A stretch of DNA of 64,000 nucleotides from Pararhizobium sp. A13 (GTDB lineage Bacteria; Pseudomonadota; Alphaproteobacteria; Rhizobiales; Rhizobiaceae): assembly GCF_040126305.1 (NCBI RefSeq), contig NZ_CP149512.1, positions 388,638 to 452,637 on the forward strand, written 5' to 3'. The translations under genes and the position numbers were made by a program. The number at the start of each line of letters is the position of its first letter. Position 1 is the first letter of the stretch. Below the pieces are notes generated by a model that worked only from the letters and a program-made list of their open reading frames with translations, was not told the DNA's origin and ran no database searches. Below are positions 51,132 to 62,000 of this stretch, in pieces.

Positions 51132-53288
51132 ATGCTGCATAAACAAGGCTTTGCATATATCTTAATGGGGACGGCAAGCCTTTTCGGGCTTATGGCTTCC
51201 GCCCCGGCGCAAAGCCAGGAGCCAACGGCCCTTGAAAAGATCACCGTCGAGGCGGGCGGTGAAGCCGACGACGGCATCGTCGCGGAAAGCGGCAGTTCAG
51301 CCACCAAGACGAAGACCCCGCTATTGAAGACGCCGCAATCGATCTCCGTGGTCACCAGGAAGCAGATCGAGCAGCAAGGCGCAAAAACCATCGCCGAGGC
51401 GTTGCGCTACACGCCGGGCGTATCGCCTGAAATCCGCCCGAACGATCGCTACGACATCGTGCCGGTGCGCGGTTTCGGCGGCTATCAGAATTTCGTGCAA
51501 TATCTGGACGGCCTGCGCCTTCTGCGCGGACTGTCTTTCTCCCAGCCGACCGTCGATATCTTCGATCTGGAGCGTATCGAGGTCGTACGCGGACCGGCCT
51601 CGGTGCTCTACGGGCAGATGAGCCCCGGCGGCTTTGTCAATCTCGTCTCCAAGAAGCCGACGGAGGAGGAAATCCGCGAGGTCGACCTGACGCTCGGCTT
51701 TCCCAACTATATCAAGGCGGCTGCCGATTTCGGCGGCAAACTCAACGAGGATGGAACGCTACTCTACCGGTTGACTGCGTCGGGGCGCTACAACGAAACC
51801 AATATCGACGACATCACCTCGCAGCGCGTTTCAATTTCCCCTTCGCTGATGATCAAGCCTGAGGAGGGCACGAGCCTGACCTTCCTCTTCAACCATACCA
51901 ACGACCCGACCAGTTCCTATCCTTCCTATCTGCCGGCCACGGGCACTGCCGTGAGCAATCCGGGATTCGTCGACATTCCGTATGATTTCAACATCGGCGA
52001 CCCGGACTTCGACATGTTCAAACGCACGGTAACACGCGCGGGCTATGAATTCGAACACGAGTTCGGCGACTATTTCACCTTCCGGCAGAACCTTCGCTAT
52101 ACCCACATCGAATCGGAGCAGCGTGGCCTCACCGGATCTGCTATTTCCGGAACCACGATCACGCGGCGAACCTCGCACCTCGACGAGACGGTGGACACGT
52201 TCGTGGTCGACAACCAGCTGCAGGCCGATTTCCAGGCTGGCGGCATCGACCACACGCTGCTCTTCGGCGTCGATTATCAATATATTGACGCCGGCCGGCT
52301 GCTCGGCAACGGCGTTGCGTCGAGCATCGACTATCTCAACCCGGTCTATGGTGAAGCAATCGTCGATCCCGCGTTCACGACGGACACCTCGCAGATCACC
52401 AAGCAGGCGGGCGTCTATCTTCAGGAACAGGCCGAGATCGGCAATCTCAACCTTTCCTTCGGCGGGCGCTACGATCGTTACTCCGTCGAAACCGATACCA
52501 CGTTGCTTGCAACCGGCGTGACGACGAGCGCGGAACAGGAAAATGGTGCCTTCACCGGCAAGGCGGGCGCTACCTATGAATTCGACGGCGGCATCGCACC
52601 CTATGTCAGCTATGCGACGTCTTTCGAACCGCCTGCCGGTCTCGGCTACAGCGACAGCGGAGGCGTTACGCTGGATCCTGTCAAAGGGCAGCAGGCCGAG
52701 ATCGGCATCAAGTACCAACCGGAAGGCTCAGGTCTCTTCCTGATGGCCTCGCTCTACGATCTCCGGCAGCAGAATGCCACAGCGTCGGACACGGCCCATC
52801 CCGGTTATTACACGCAGCAAGGCGAAATCCATTCGCGCGGTCTTGAACTCGAAGCGAAACTCGGTCTGGCTTCGGGCTGGGACGTCGCCGCAGCCTATAC
52901 CTTCATCGATGCGGAAATCACCAAGAGCGCGGCGGATGTCGTCGGCAACCGCCCGGTGACGGTACCCGAGCACGCCGCCTCGCTCTGGGTGCATTACACT
53001 GTGCAGAGCGGCACATTCGAAGGCCTCGGCCTCGGCGGCGGCGTGCGTTATGTCGGATCGAGCTACGGCGCCGACGACAACAGTTTCAAGGTTTCTGCCT
53101 TCACCCTCGCCGATCTGGCTCTCGACTATGATTTCGGTGCGCAGTCACCGGATCTCAAGGGACTTTCGCTGAATGTCAGCGTCTCGAACCTCTTCGACGA
53201 GGAATATGTCGCCTCCTGCACGTCGGCGCTGAATTGCTTCTACGGAACCGGGCGCACGACGCTCGCAACGCTGAAATACAAATGGTGA
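51132..53288 (+). CDS. TonB-dependent siderophore receptor
   Basis: A 718-aa outer-membrane receptor of the ferrichrome/ferri-siderophore type. AAGGAG precedes the ATG. A signal peptide ends near PAQSQE. The TonB box is probably in LEKITVEAG (about residues 33-41). The plug follows with LLKTPQSISVVTRKQIEQQG, EALRYTPGVSPEIRPNDRYD, DGLRLL and FDLERIEVVRGPASVLYGQM (about residues 50-160). The barrel ends in the expected aromatic residue (LATLKYKW). It leads the run of siderophore genes and should import the ferric form of the product. Which siderophore cannot be read from the receptor alone. Confidence 0.93.
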   Translation: MLHKQGFAYILMGTASLFGLMASAPAQSQEPTALEKITVEAGGEADDGIVAESGSSATKTKTPLLKTPQSISVVTRKQIEQQGAKTIAEALRYTPGVSPEIRPNDRYDIVPVRGFGGYQNFVQYLDGLRLLRGLSFSQPTVDIFDLERIEVVRGPASVLYGQMSPGGFVNLVSKKPTEEEIREVDLTLGFPNYIKAAADFGGKLNEDGTLLYRLTASGRYNETNIDDITSQRVSISPSLMIKPEEGTSLTFLFNHTNDPTSSYPSYLPATGTAVSNPGFVDIPYDFNIGDPDFDMFKRTVTRAGYEFEHEFGDYFTFRQNLRYTHIESEQRGLTGSAISGTTITRRTSHLDETVDTFVVDNQLQADFQAGGIDHTLLFGVDYQYIDAGRLLGNGVASSIDYLNPVYGEAIVDPAFTTDTSQITKQAGVYLQEQAEIGNLNLSFGGRYDRYSVETDTTLLATGVTTSAEQENGAFTGKAGATYEFDGGIAPYVSYATSFEPPAGLGYSDSGGVTLDPVKGQQAEIGIKYQPEGSGLFLMASLYDLRQQNATASDTAHPGYYTQQGEIHSRGLELEAKLGLASGWDVAAAYTFIDAEITKSAADVVGNRPVTVPEHAASLWVHYTVQSGTFEGLGLGGGVRYVGSSYGADDNSFKVSAFTLADLALDYDFGAQSPDLKGLSLNVSVSNLFDEEYVASCTSALNCFYGTGRTTLATLKYKW

Positions 53289-53364
53289 TGGGCCTGAAGC
53301 ACATTCCGGCTTTCGAGTGGAATTCGCTGCCTTTCGCGGTCGATCCGCAGATGGAGTTCGAGAT

Positions 53365-54021
53365 ATGAAGCATATATCCGAAATCGAAATACGACGTTAC
53401 GCCGTCGAGGTTGGCACACGCCAGACCGAGGTGCAGCGCCGGTTGCGCGACGATACCCTCGAAATGCCGAACGGCCACATGGTCACAACACCGCCGGCGG
53501 GGCAACTGATGGCCTTTCTGGCAAGGACCATCGAGGCCAAGCGGGCGCTGGAGATCGGCACCTTCACCGGCTACAGCGCGCTTGCCATCGCCCAGGCGCT
53601 GCCGCCCTCCGGCGAACTCGTTGCCTGCGATGCGAGCGAGGAGTGGACCGGCATCGCCCGGCGCTATTGGGAGGAAGCAGGCGTTGCCGACCGCATCACG
53701 CTGAAACTCGGCGATGCCGTTGAAACACTCGATCGGCTGCTGGCGGAAGAAGGCGAGGCGGGCTTCGACTTCGCCTTCGTCGATGCCGACAAGGAAAACT
53801 ACGACGCCTACTACGAGCGCTGCCTGCGCCTCGTCCGCCCCGGTGGCGTCATCTGCTTCGACAACATGTTCTGGGGCCGCTCGGTGGCTGATCCTGACGA
53901 CAACCGTCCGGACACGGTGGCGCTGCGTGCGCTCAACCTGAAGATCCGCGACGACCAGCGGGTCGACATGTCGATGATCCCGCTTGGCGACGGCATGACC
54001 TTCATCCGCCGCCGGGCCTGA
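53365..54021 (+). CDS. Class I SAM-dependent O-methyltransferase (caffeoyl-CoA/catechol type)
   Basis: A 218-aa methyltransferase of the O-methyltransferase family 3, whose members methylate catechols such as caffeoyl-CoA. The SAM-binding motif is ALEIGTFTGYSALAIAQAL (about residues 60-78), then FDFAFVDADKENYDAYYE with metal-binding Asp, and GGVICFDNMFWGRSV. GGAG lies eight bases upstream of the ATG at 53365. It sits between the receptor and the binding protein in a catecholate siderophore locus. It might methylate a catechol of the siderophore or a breakdown product; such an enzyme is not part of the standard enterobactin pathway. Confidence 0.85.
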   Translation: MKHISEIEIRRYAVEVGTRQTEVQRRLRDDTLEMPNGHMVTTPPAGQLMAFLARTIEAKRALEIGTFTGYSALAIAQALPPSGELVACDASEEWTGIARRYWEEAGVADRITLKLGDAVETLDRLLAEEGEAGFDFAFVDADKENYDAYYERCLRLVRPGGVICFDNMFWGRSVADPDDNRPDTVALRALNLKIRDDQRVDMSMIPLGDGMTFIRRRA

Positions 54022-54066
54022 ACAGAGCGGCCCGCTCCGGCGGGCCGATTTCAATCCTTCAATGGA

Positions 54067-55218
54067 ATGATACCGATGTTACGTATTGCAACCCGCGCGC
54101 TGACGCTGCTCTTTCTCGGCCGGCCGCGCTTCAAAGCGCTTCGCTTGTTGCCTCTCTTTGCCGCAGCTTTCTTCCTGGCGGTGGCGCCGGCGCGCGCTAA
54201 AATCGTGCTGACCGATCTCAAGGGCCGGACGGTCGCTCTGGAGAAGCCGGCGAGCCGCCTTCTGGTCGACGACGGGCGAATGATCCTGGCGCTGTCGTTC
54301 CTCACCGACGATCCGGTTGGCATCCTGGCGGCCTGGCCGCATGACGTCGACCGTTTCGGTCGCGGTCTCTACGAAGCCTATCGGCAAAAATTCCCGCATA
54401 TCGAGACGCTGCCGAAATCCTCCAGCAATGCTCAGGATCTGTTCGTCGAACAGGTGCTGGCGGCCAAGCCGGATCTCGTGGTGCTGTCGATCTTTTCCCA
54501 TCCCGCCGAGCAGCAGATCGCGCAGCTTGCCGAGGCCGGCATCGCCGTGGTCTTCGTCGATTTCGTCGCCGATCCCTTCGACAATACCGACACGAGCCTT
54601 GCCATTCTCGGCGAGGCGATCGGCAAGCAGGACCAGGCCGCAAAGGTCGTCGCTTTCCGAAAGGCACAGAAAAAGCTGATTTCCGACCGGCTCGCCGACA
54701 ACAGGCCCGCCAACCGTCCGGTCGTTTTCCTGGAGGCGCATGCTTCGACGAGCGAGCCCTGCTGCAACTCGCCAGGAACCGGCAATATCGGACGCTTCAT
54801 CGATTTCCTCGGCGCGCGCAATATCGGCGATGTCCTGAAAGGGCGGCCCTTCGGCCAGATCAACCTCGAATATGCGGTCGCGTCCCGGCCGGGCGTCTAC
54901 ATCGCCAGCGGCGGCGAATATATGGCTGAGCGTAACGGTCTGCTGATCGGGCCTGCCTATGACAAGGCCAAAACTGCCGAAACACTTCAGCTTCTGCTCG
55001 ACCGAACCGGCTTTCAGCAATTGCCGGCGGTGAAGAACGGCAACGTGCATGGCATATCGCAGCAGGTGTTTAATTCCCCGCTCGATCTCCTGGCTTTGGA
55101 ACTCGTCGCAAAATGGGTGCATCCGCGGCTATTCGCCGATCTCGACATCGAAGAGACACGGCGGGTGCTGAACGGGATGATGGCAATCCCCCTCACCGGA
55201 AACTACTGGACCGACTGA
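54067..55218 (+). CDS. Periplasmic ferri-siderophore binding protein
   Basis: A 383-aa exported protein of the iron-complex binding family (FepB/FecB/BtuF fold). After a basic N-terminus and hydrophobic run (LPLFAAAFFLAVAPARA) it reads KIVLTDLKGRTVALEKPASR, the classical start of such receptors. PDLVVLSIFSHPAEQQIAQL and AGIAVVFVDFVADPFDNTD lie in the first lobe, GRPFGQINLEYAVASRPGVY in the second. The start may be 54067 or 54076. No permease or ATPase for this receptor is in the window, so its transporter partners must be elsewhere, or beyond the right edge. Confidence 0.87.
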   Translation: MIPMLRIATRALTLLFLGRPRFKALRLLPLFAAAFFLAVAPARAKIVLTDLKGRTVALEKPASRLLVDDGRMILALSFLTDDPVGILAAWPHDVDRFGRGLYEAYRQKFPHIETLPKSSSNAQDLFVEQVLAAKPDLVVLSIFSHPAEQQIAQLAEAGIAVVFVDFVADPFDNTDTSLAILGEAIGKQDQAAKVVAFRKAQKKLISDRLADNRPANRPVVFLEAHASTSEPCCNSPGTGNIGRFIDFLGARNIGDVLKGRPFGQINLEYAVASRPGVYIASGGEYMAERNGLLIGPAYDKAKTAETLQLLLDRTGFQQLPAVKNGNVHGISQQVFNSPLDLLALELVAKWVHPRLFADLDIEETRRVLNGMMAIPLTGNYWTD

Positions 55219-55293
55219 CATGGCATGGCGTCGCCCGCTTCGTCGTGGCGATGCCGGTACGCTTTGAATCCACGTGAACAACTGGAGAGCACA

Positions 55294-56499
55294 ATGGCTA
55301 ATCCGATGATCTGGATCGACGAGGATGCGCAGGCGCAGGCCTCATCGGCGCGACAGGTTCCCTATGTCCTTAAAACCGCCGGCGAAACGCTGCTCGCCCT
55401 CGGACAGAACGCTCTGCTGCCGCAGGGCCCGCTAGCGGAATTAGGCGAACGGACCGCTCGGTTCTTCCGTGAGCATAGCGAAGGGCCGGACATGTTGGTC
55501 GGAGCCCTGCCTTTCGACCCTTCGGCATCGGCCTATCTTTTCCAGCCGGAACGGGTCTTGCGGGTTCAAGGCCGCCACGACCTCGGGGCGGTGCCCGGCC
55601 TTGGCGGTGCGCAGCCGCAGGCCGGTTCGACCCGCATCCTTTCGGTTACAGCCGATCCCGAGCCGGCGCTTTTCGCCGCCGCGGTTTCGGCCGGTCTCGA
55701 CGCCATGAACGCGGCGGGCGCGAATCTGCGCAAGATCGTCCTGTCGCGCAGCCTGAAGGTCAGCGCAAGCCGCGATTTTTCCGCCGCCGACCTGATGCGC
55801 CGCCTTTCCGGCGACGACAGCGTCACGGTCTTTGCCACGCCGCTTCCGCCGCGCGGTGCGAACGGGCGGACGCTGATCGGCGCGACGCCGGAGCTTCTGG
55901 TCGAAAAACGTGGCTGCAACGTGGTCTCCCATCCGCTCGCGGGCTCTGCCCGCCGACATGCGGACCAGACCGAAGACCGGAACTCGGCCGCCACCCTTCT
56001 CGGCTCCGAGAAGGATCGCCGCGAGCATGCGATGGTGGTGGAATCGATCCTCGACCTTCTTTCTCCCTATTGCGCTGAGCTTTCCGCTCCGGCGGGCCCC
56101 GGACTCAGGGCGACCGCCAGCATGTGGCACCTGGGGACCCGGATTGCCGGACGGCTGAAGGATGCCTCGATGCAATCGGAATATCTGGCCGCGCTCCTGC
56201 ATCCGACCCCCGCCGTCTGCGGCCTGCCGCGCGCGGCCGCCCACAGCAAGATCGGCGAGCTCGAAAGCCATGACCGTGGCTTTTACGCCGGCGCTGTCGG
56301 CTGGTGCGATTCGGCCGGCGACGGGCGCTGGTTCGTTTCGATCCGCTGCGCCGAGATCGAAGGCTGCGAGGCACGGCTCTATGCCGGCGCCGGGATTGTC
56401 CCGGGCTCGACGCCGGAAGGCGAGATCGCCGAAACGGCTGCGAAATTCCGCGCCATGCTCGACGGCTTCGGCATCGACGGCACGCGCTACGGCATCTGA
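55294..56499 (+). CDS. entC: Isochorismate synthase
   Basis: A 401-aa member of the chorismate-binding family, converting chorismate to isochorismate, the first step to 2,3-dihydroxybenzoate. ANLRKIVLSRSLKVSA, GANGRTLIGATPELLVEKRG, NVVSHPLAGSARRH, SEKDRREHAMVVESILDLL and HPTPAVCGLPRAAA follow the EntC order, and AGIVPGSTPEGEIAET closes it. Start at 55294 has GGAG upstream; an in-frame start at 55225 gives a non-conserved 23-residue lead. It begins a tight gene run with entE (9-bp gap). EntC in E. coli is 391 aa. Confidence 0.92.
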   Translation: MANPMIWIDEDAQAQASSARQVPYVLKTAGETLLALGQNALLPQGPLAELGERTARFFREHSEGPDMLVGALPFDPSASAYLFQPERVLRVQGRHDLGAVPGLGGAQPQAGSTRILSVTADPEPALFAAAVSAGLDAMNAAGANLRKIVLSRSLKVSASRDFSAADLMRRLSGDDSVTVFATPLPPRGANGRTLIGATPELLVEKRGCNVVSHPLAGSARRHADQTEDRNSAATLLGSEKDRREHAMVVESILDLLSPYCAELSAPAGPGLRATASMWHLGTRIAGRLKDASMQSEYLAALLHPTPAVCGLPRAAAHSKIGELESHDRGFYAGAVGWCDSAGDGRWFVSIRCAEIEGCEARLYAGAGIVPGSTPEGEIAETAAKFRAMLDGFGIDGTRYGI

Positions 56500-56508
56500 G
56501 GGGCGACC

Positions 56509-58137
56509 ATGCTGGAACTGAAACAAAGCTGGCCGGACGACCTTGCGGCACAGTACCGGGCTGCCGGCTATTGGCGTGGCGAAACCATGTTCGGCTTTCT
56601 GCGTGACCGCGCCCTTCGAGCGCCCGACACCATCGCCGTGGTTGGCGGCCCAATCCGCTGGACCTACGGCGAGCTCGTCAAACGGGCCGAGGCGCATGCC
56701 GCCGGATTTCTCTCGCTGGGTCTCGTTCCCGGCGAGCGCGTGATCGTGCAGCTTCCGAACATTCCGGAGTTCCTGTCGGTCGTCTTCGGGCTGTTTCGCG
56801 CGCGCCTCGTTCCGGTCTTTGCGCTGCCCGCGCATCGGGCGACCGAAATCGCCCATTTCGCGCTGAAAGCCGAAGCGAGCGCCTATGTGGTCGCCGAAAG
56901 GCATGAGGATTTCGACTACAGGGTCCTAGCGCGCGAGGTGCGCTCGCAATTGCCGGCTCTTCGCCATGTCGTCGTGATCGGCGAGGCGCAGGAATTCACC
57001 CCCCTCGACGCGTTGCCGACCGAAGGCGTGCCGCTCCCACCTGATCCGCCTTCCTCCGACGTCGCCTTCCTGCAGATCTCCGGCGGCAGCACGGGGCTGT
57101 CGAAGCTCATTCCTCGCACCCATGACGACTATATCTACAGCTTTCGCGCGAGCGCCGAAATCTGCGGACTGGGCGAGGCGAGCGTCTATATGGCGGCCTT
57201 GCCGGTCGCCCATAATTTTCCGATGAGTTCCCCCGGCATTTTCGGAGCGCTCCATGCCGGGAGCCGGATCATCCTTTGCCCGTCGCCAAGCCCGGAGACG
57301 GCATTCGCGCTGGTCGAAAAGGAGCGGGTGACGATCACCGGCGTCGTTCCGCCGCTGGCGCTCCTGTGGATGCAGGCGGCCGCGACGACCGGTCACGACA
57401 TTTCAAGCCTCAAGGTACTGCAGGTCGGCGGCGCGAAATTCGCGCCGGAAGCCGCCGCCCGCGTCCGCGCCACGCTCGGCTGCACGTTGCAGCAGGTTTT
57501 CGGCATGGCCGAGGGCCTTGTCAACTATACCCGGCTGGACGACCCGGAAGAGGTCATCGTCCAGACGCAGGGACGGGCGATCAGCCCGGACGACGAGATC
57601 CTGATCGTTGACGATCTGGGACGGCCGGTGGTGGAGGGCGAGCCCGGACTATTGCTCACGCGGGGGCCGTATACGATCCGGGCCTATCACAATGACGCGG
57701 CGGCCAATGGCCGCTCCTTCACGCCCGATGGCTACTACCGGACCGGTGACATCGTCTCGAAGACGACGGACGGCTATCTGATCGTCCGGGGCAGGGCGGG
57801 CGATCACATCAATCGCGCTGGCGAGAAAATCTCGGCCGAGGAAATCGAGGATCATCTGCTCGCCCATCCGGCGGTCTTCGACGCCGCGGTCGTCTCCATT
57901 CCCGATCCCTATCTCGGCGAGCGCAGTTGCGCCTTCGTGATCAGCAAGGGTGAGAAACCGAAAACGATCGCCTTGAAGGCTTTCGTGCGCGGCCGTGGGC
58001 TCGCCGAGTTCAAGGTGCCGGACCAGATCGTCTTCGTCGAGAGATTCGAGACGACGGCCGTCGGCAAGGTCAGCCGCAAGACGCTTCGCCAAAATCTTCG
58101 CGAACAGTTTCTGAAACAGACGCCGGTGGAGGCCTGA
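56509..58137 (+). CDS. entE: 2,3-dihydroxybenzoate-AMP ligase
   Basis: A 542-aa adenylating enzyme that activates 2,3-dihydroxybenzoate and loads it onto an aryl carrier protein. The nucleotide loop is SGGSTGLSK (Ser191-), with [14 protein letters not shown] typical of the DHB/salicylate-AMP ligases, followed by [17 protein letters not shown] and [20 protein letters not shown]. The C-terminal Lys motif is [17 protein letters not shown] lies before the ATG. Length agrees with EntE (536). Confidence 0.94.
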   Translation: MLELKQSWPDDLAAQYRAAGYWRGETMFGFLRDRALRAPDTIAVVGGPIRWTYGELVKRAEAHAAGFLSLGLVPGERVIVQLPNIPEFLSVVFGLFRARLVPVFALPAHRATEIAHFALKAEASAYVVAERHEDFDYRVLAREVRSQLPALRHVVVIGEAQEFTPLDALPTEGVPLPPDPPSSDVAFLQISGGSTGLSKLIPRTHDDYIYSFRASAEICGLGEASVYMAALPVAHNFPMSSPGIFGALHAGSRIILCPSPSPETAFALVEKERVTITGVVPPLALLWMQAAATTGHDISSLKVLQVGGAKFAPEAAARVRATLGCTLQQVFGMAEGLVNYTRLDDPEEVIVQTQGRAISPDDEILIVDDLGRPVVEGEPGLLLTRGPYTIRAYHNDAAANGRSFTPDGYYRTGDIVSKTTDGYLIVRGRAGDHINRAGEKISAEEIEDHLLAHPAVFDAAVVSIPDPYLGERSCAFVISKGEKPKTIALKAFVRGRGLAEFKVPDQIVFVERFETTAVGKVSRKTLRQNLREQFLKQTPVEA

Positions 58138-58139
58138 CC

Positions 58140-58790
58140 ATGGGATTGCCGAAAATAGCTGCCTACGACCTGCCGTCCGCCGGCGAAATGCCGAAGGCCA
58201 GGGCCGACTGGGCGTTCGACCCAGCGCGGGCCGCACTTCTGATCCATGACATGCAGAACTATTTCATCGGTGCTTTTTCGCCGGAAAGTTCCCCCATCTC
58301 TCCGGTGATCGCCAATATCGCCCGGCTGCGATCGGTCTGCGACAAGGCTGAAATTCCAGTGTTCTACACTGCGCAAAACGGCAACCAGGACCGTCGCGAC
58401 CGCGGGCTGCAGGCCGATTTGTGGGGACCGGGCATGAGCGACGCGGCCCAACACCAGCCCATCACGCCTGCCCTAAGCCCGCGGGATGGCGATATCGTCC
58501 TGGTCAAACACCGCTACAGCGCCTTTCAGCTCAGCAATCTGGCGCATCTGATGCAGGTCCGCGGCCGCGACCAGCTGATCGTTTGCGGCATCTATGCCCA
58601 TATCGGCTGCCTGCTGACCGCCGCCGAAGCCTTCCAGCGCGACATCAAGCCTTTCCTCGTCGGCGATGCGGTGGCGGACTTTTCGAGGGAACGCCACGAG
58701 CTTGCGCTCAACTATGTCGCCATGACCTGCGGCATTCCCATCAGCTCTGATGCGCTGTCAGGCGCGATCGAGAGAGGAGCCCTCGCATGA
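58140..58790 (+). CDS. entB: Isochorismatase (EntB N-terminal domain only)
   Basis: A 216-aa isochorismatase hydrolysing isochorismate to 2,3-dihydro-2,3-dihydroxybenzoate and pyruvate. Catalytic features are LLIHDMQNYFIGAF (Asp) and YAHIGCLLTAAEAFQ (Cys), with LVKHRYSAFQLSNL between. EntB of E. coli is 285 aa, with an aryl carrier domain fused at the C-terminus. Here the protein ends before that domain, which is encoded by the next gene through an ATGA overlap. The start follows the entE stop by 2 bp. Confidence 0.92.
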   Translation: MGLPKIAAYDLPSAGEMPKARADWAFDPARAALLIHDMQNYFIGAFSPESSPISPVIANIARLRSVCDKAEIPVFYTAQNGNQDRRDRGLQADLWGPGMSDAAQHQPITPALSPRDGDIVLVKHRYSAFQLSNLAHLMQVRGRDQLIVCGIYAHIGCLLTAAEAFQRDIKPFLVGDAVADFSRERHELALNYVAMTCGIPISSDALSGAIERGALA

Positions 58791-59038
58791 AGCGTCCGTT
58801 TACCCGCGAGCAGATGCGGCTCGATATCGCGGCGATGATCTATGCCGATCCCGACGAGATCGGTGCCGACGACAACCTGATGGACCTCGGCCTCGATTCC
58901 ATGCGCGCCATGAACCTCGTTCTCCTCTGGCAGGAGCGCGGCATCACTCTCGACTTTTCCGAACTGGCGGAATGCCCGACACTTGCCGGCTGGTGGGCGG
59001 TCGCGCAGCGTCGCCTCCCCGTTGCGCTGGAGGCCTGA
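58787..59038 (+). CDS. Free-standing aryl carrier protein
   Basis: An 83-aa carrier protein. DDNLMDLGLDSMRAMNLVLLW (phosphopantetheine Ser within LGLDSM, about residue 37) matches the aryl carrier domain of EntB. It is the missing C-terminal part of EntB encoded as a separate gene, starting inside the stop of the isochorismatase gene (ATGA). EntE should load 2,3-dihydroxybenzoate on it for transfer to the NRPS. A phosphopantetheinyl transferase to activate it is not in the window. Confidence 0.92.
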   Translation: MKRPFTREQMRLDIAAMIYADPDEIGADDNLMDLGLDSMRAMNLVLLWQERGITLDFSELAECPTLAGWWAVAQRRLPVALEA

Positions 59039-59040
59039 CC

Positions 59041-62000
59041 ATGCCGGCATTCGCATCCAGCAACCGCCGCTCCCAGGAAACCGGACGCACATTTCCCTTG
59101 ACGGACGCCCAGGCGGGCCTCTGGTTCGCGCAGACCATCGATCCGCAAAACCCGGTCTTCAATACCGGGCAATATGTGGACATCAACGGACCTCTCGATG
59201 TTGCCGCCTTCGAGGAGGCCGTCCGGCGGGTAGCTATGGAGGCAGACAGCCTCGCCGTCCGGATTCTCGGGCAGGATCGGCAGGTCGTCGACGAGCGCAA
59301 CCGACCTTTCCTCAGGATCGAAGACGTTTCGGACCGCAACAATCCGCGCGAAGCCGCGCTGGACGTGATCCGCACGGATATGGGCCGCGCCGTTGACATG
59401 ACGACGGAACCGCTTGCCCGCCAGCATCTCTTCCGTCTCGCAGACGACAGCTTTATCTGGTACCAGCGCCTGCACCACGTCATCACCGACGGTTTTGCCA
59501 CAGGTCTCGTCACCCAGCGCATTGCGCAGTTCTACAATGCCGCGGACGGCACGGCCGGCCAGCCGCTGACGGACATGGAAATCGCCGTGCATGACGACGT
59601 CGGCTACCGCCAGTCTTCCCGCTTCCATGAGGACCGCGACTATTGGCTGGACGCCATGCGCGACCTTCCCGAAGTGGTCGGCATGAAAACGGGCCTCGCG
59701 CGCAGCGGCGTGAGCTATCACCACGTCGAGCGCATGCTCGACGCTACTCTCTGCGCGGATCTTGTCGCGCTCGCGAAGACGACGCAACTTTCCTGGCCGG
59801 ACATCCTGACCGCACTGGCCGGCGCCTATTTCGCCCGCCATGTACGGCGCAGTGAGGTCGTCATCGGCGTTCCCTTTATGGGGCGGTTCGGCATGAGCGT
59901 TGCCCGGGTTCCGACCATGGTCATGAACGTGCTGCCGCTCCGGCTCGCCGTTGATGAGGAGGAGAAACTGGTCACCTGGCTTCGCCGCTCGGCCAGCCGC
60001 ATCGTCAGGGATCGCCGCCATGGACGCTATCGCAGCGAGCAGGTCCGCCGGGATTGCGGGCTTCTCGGCGGCCACAAGCGGCTCTACGGACCGCTCGTCA
60101 ATGTCCTGCCTCTCGACGCCGTACCGTCGCTTGCCGGCGTTCAGACGGATCTCGCCATTCTTGGGACCGGTCCCGTGGACGACATCACTTTCAGCTTTCG
60201 CGGCGATCCAGGTGCAGGAAACCTGCGCCTGGAGGTCGACACCAATCCCGGCCTCTACGACGAAAAGGAAACCGCTGCCCATGGCGTGCGGCTGGCATCC
60301 TTCCTGCGCGCGGCCGTTTCAGGCGCACTTGCGGGCAGGCAGCTGCGCGACATTCCGACGGTCACCGGCAACGAAAGCCGCTGGCTGATCGAGACCCTCA
60401 ACGATACCGCCCATGCTGTTCCCGAAAAGACGCTCGCCGCGCTGATCGAGGAGCGTTGCTCGACCTTCGCCGCGCGTGAGGCGGTGCGCTTCGAAGGCCG
60501 GTCGCTTCGCTACGGGGAACTCGATCAAAGAAGCGCGGCGCTGGCGGAAGCCCTCGTCGAACACGGCGCAGGACCCGGCGCCGTCGTCGCCGTGACGCTG
60601 CCGCGCTCGCTCGATCTCATCGTTGCCCTGATCGCGATATTGCGGGCGGGAGCGGCCTATATGCCGCTCGATCCGGCCCATCCTCCGGAGCGGCTGAACA
60701 AAATCATGAACTCCGCCCGTCCGGTGGCGCTGCTGCGCGCCGAAGGCGGTGCCGATCTCGCTGGCGCTCCCTCCCTGCCGCCGGCGCGTTGGCCGGATAA
60801 GCCGCGCGGCCTGGCGATCCCGGGTCCGTGCGGCGCAGACCCGGCTTATGTGATCTATACGTCCGGCTCCACCGGCGAGCCGAAGGGCGTCGTGGTGGGG
60901 CATGATGCCATCGTCAACCGCCTGGAATGGATGCGCCTGCACTACGGCTTCACGGCTGAAGACGCCATTCTGCAGAAGACGCCGATGACATTCGACGTTT
61001 CCGTCTGGGAGTTCTTTCTCGCCTTCCTGTGCGGCGGACTGCTTGTCGTCGCACCGCCGGAAGCGCACAGAGACCCGGTTGCCATGGCGCGCATCATCCG
61101 GGACAACCGCGTCACGACGGCGCATTTCGTGCCCTCCATGCTGTCGGCCTTCCTTGCCGAACCAAGATCGCGCGGTTTGTCGCTGAGCCGGGTGTTCTGC
61201 AGCGGCGAGGAACTGACCGCGGACCTCCGCGATCGCTTTCATGACCGGATAGAGGCCGAACTGCACAATCTCTATGGACCGACGGAAGCTGCCGTCGATG
61301 TCAGCTACTGGCCGGCGGATCACAAGGATGCATCCCGTCCGGTGCCGATCGGCTTTCCGGTTTGGAATACCCGTCTCTATGTCCTCGACGACCATTTCCG
61401 CCCCGTTCCGGCCGGAGTCGACGGGCACCTCTTCATCGCCGGCCGGCAGCTGGCGCTGGAATATCTTGGCCAGAAAGCCCTGACTGAGGAGCGTTTCATT
61501 GCCGATCCCTTTCATCCAGGCGAGCGCATGTACCGCACCGGTGATCTTGCCCGGGTTCGCGGCGACGGCGCCATCCTCTATCTTGGTCGTTCCGATCACC
61601 AGATCAAGCTGCGCGGTCTGCGCATAGAACTCGGCGAAATCGAAACAGCGCTGCTCTCTCATCCTGCCGTCACGCAAGTCGTGGTCGTTCTGCGCGAGGA
61701 CCAGCCTGGGGACAAACGCATCGTCGCCTATGCAACGGCTGAGGCAAATGTCCTGCCTGCCGAGATTTCAGCCCATGGCGCCGCCCGCCTGCCGGACTAC
61801 ATGGTTCCCTCGGCGATCATGGTTCTCGACGCCTTTCCAGTCAATGGTAGCGGCAAGCTGGATCGCAAGGCGCTGCCGGCCCCGACGCATGCCGGGACAA
61901 GGGGCAGGGCGCCTGAGACGGAAAGCGAAAAGCTCGTCGCCCTGCTTTTCGCGCGGGTGCTGCAGTCGCCCGGGCCCTTGTCCGCAGACGATGATTTCTT

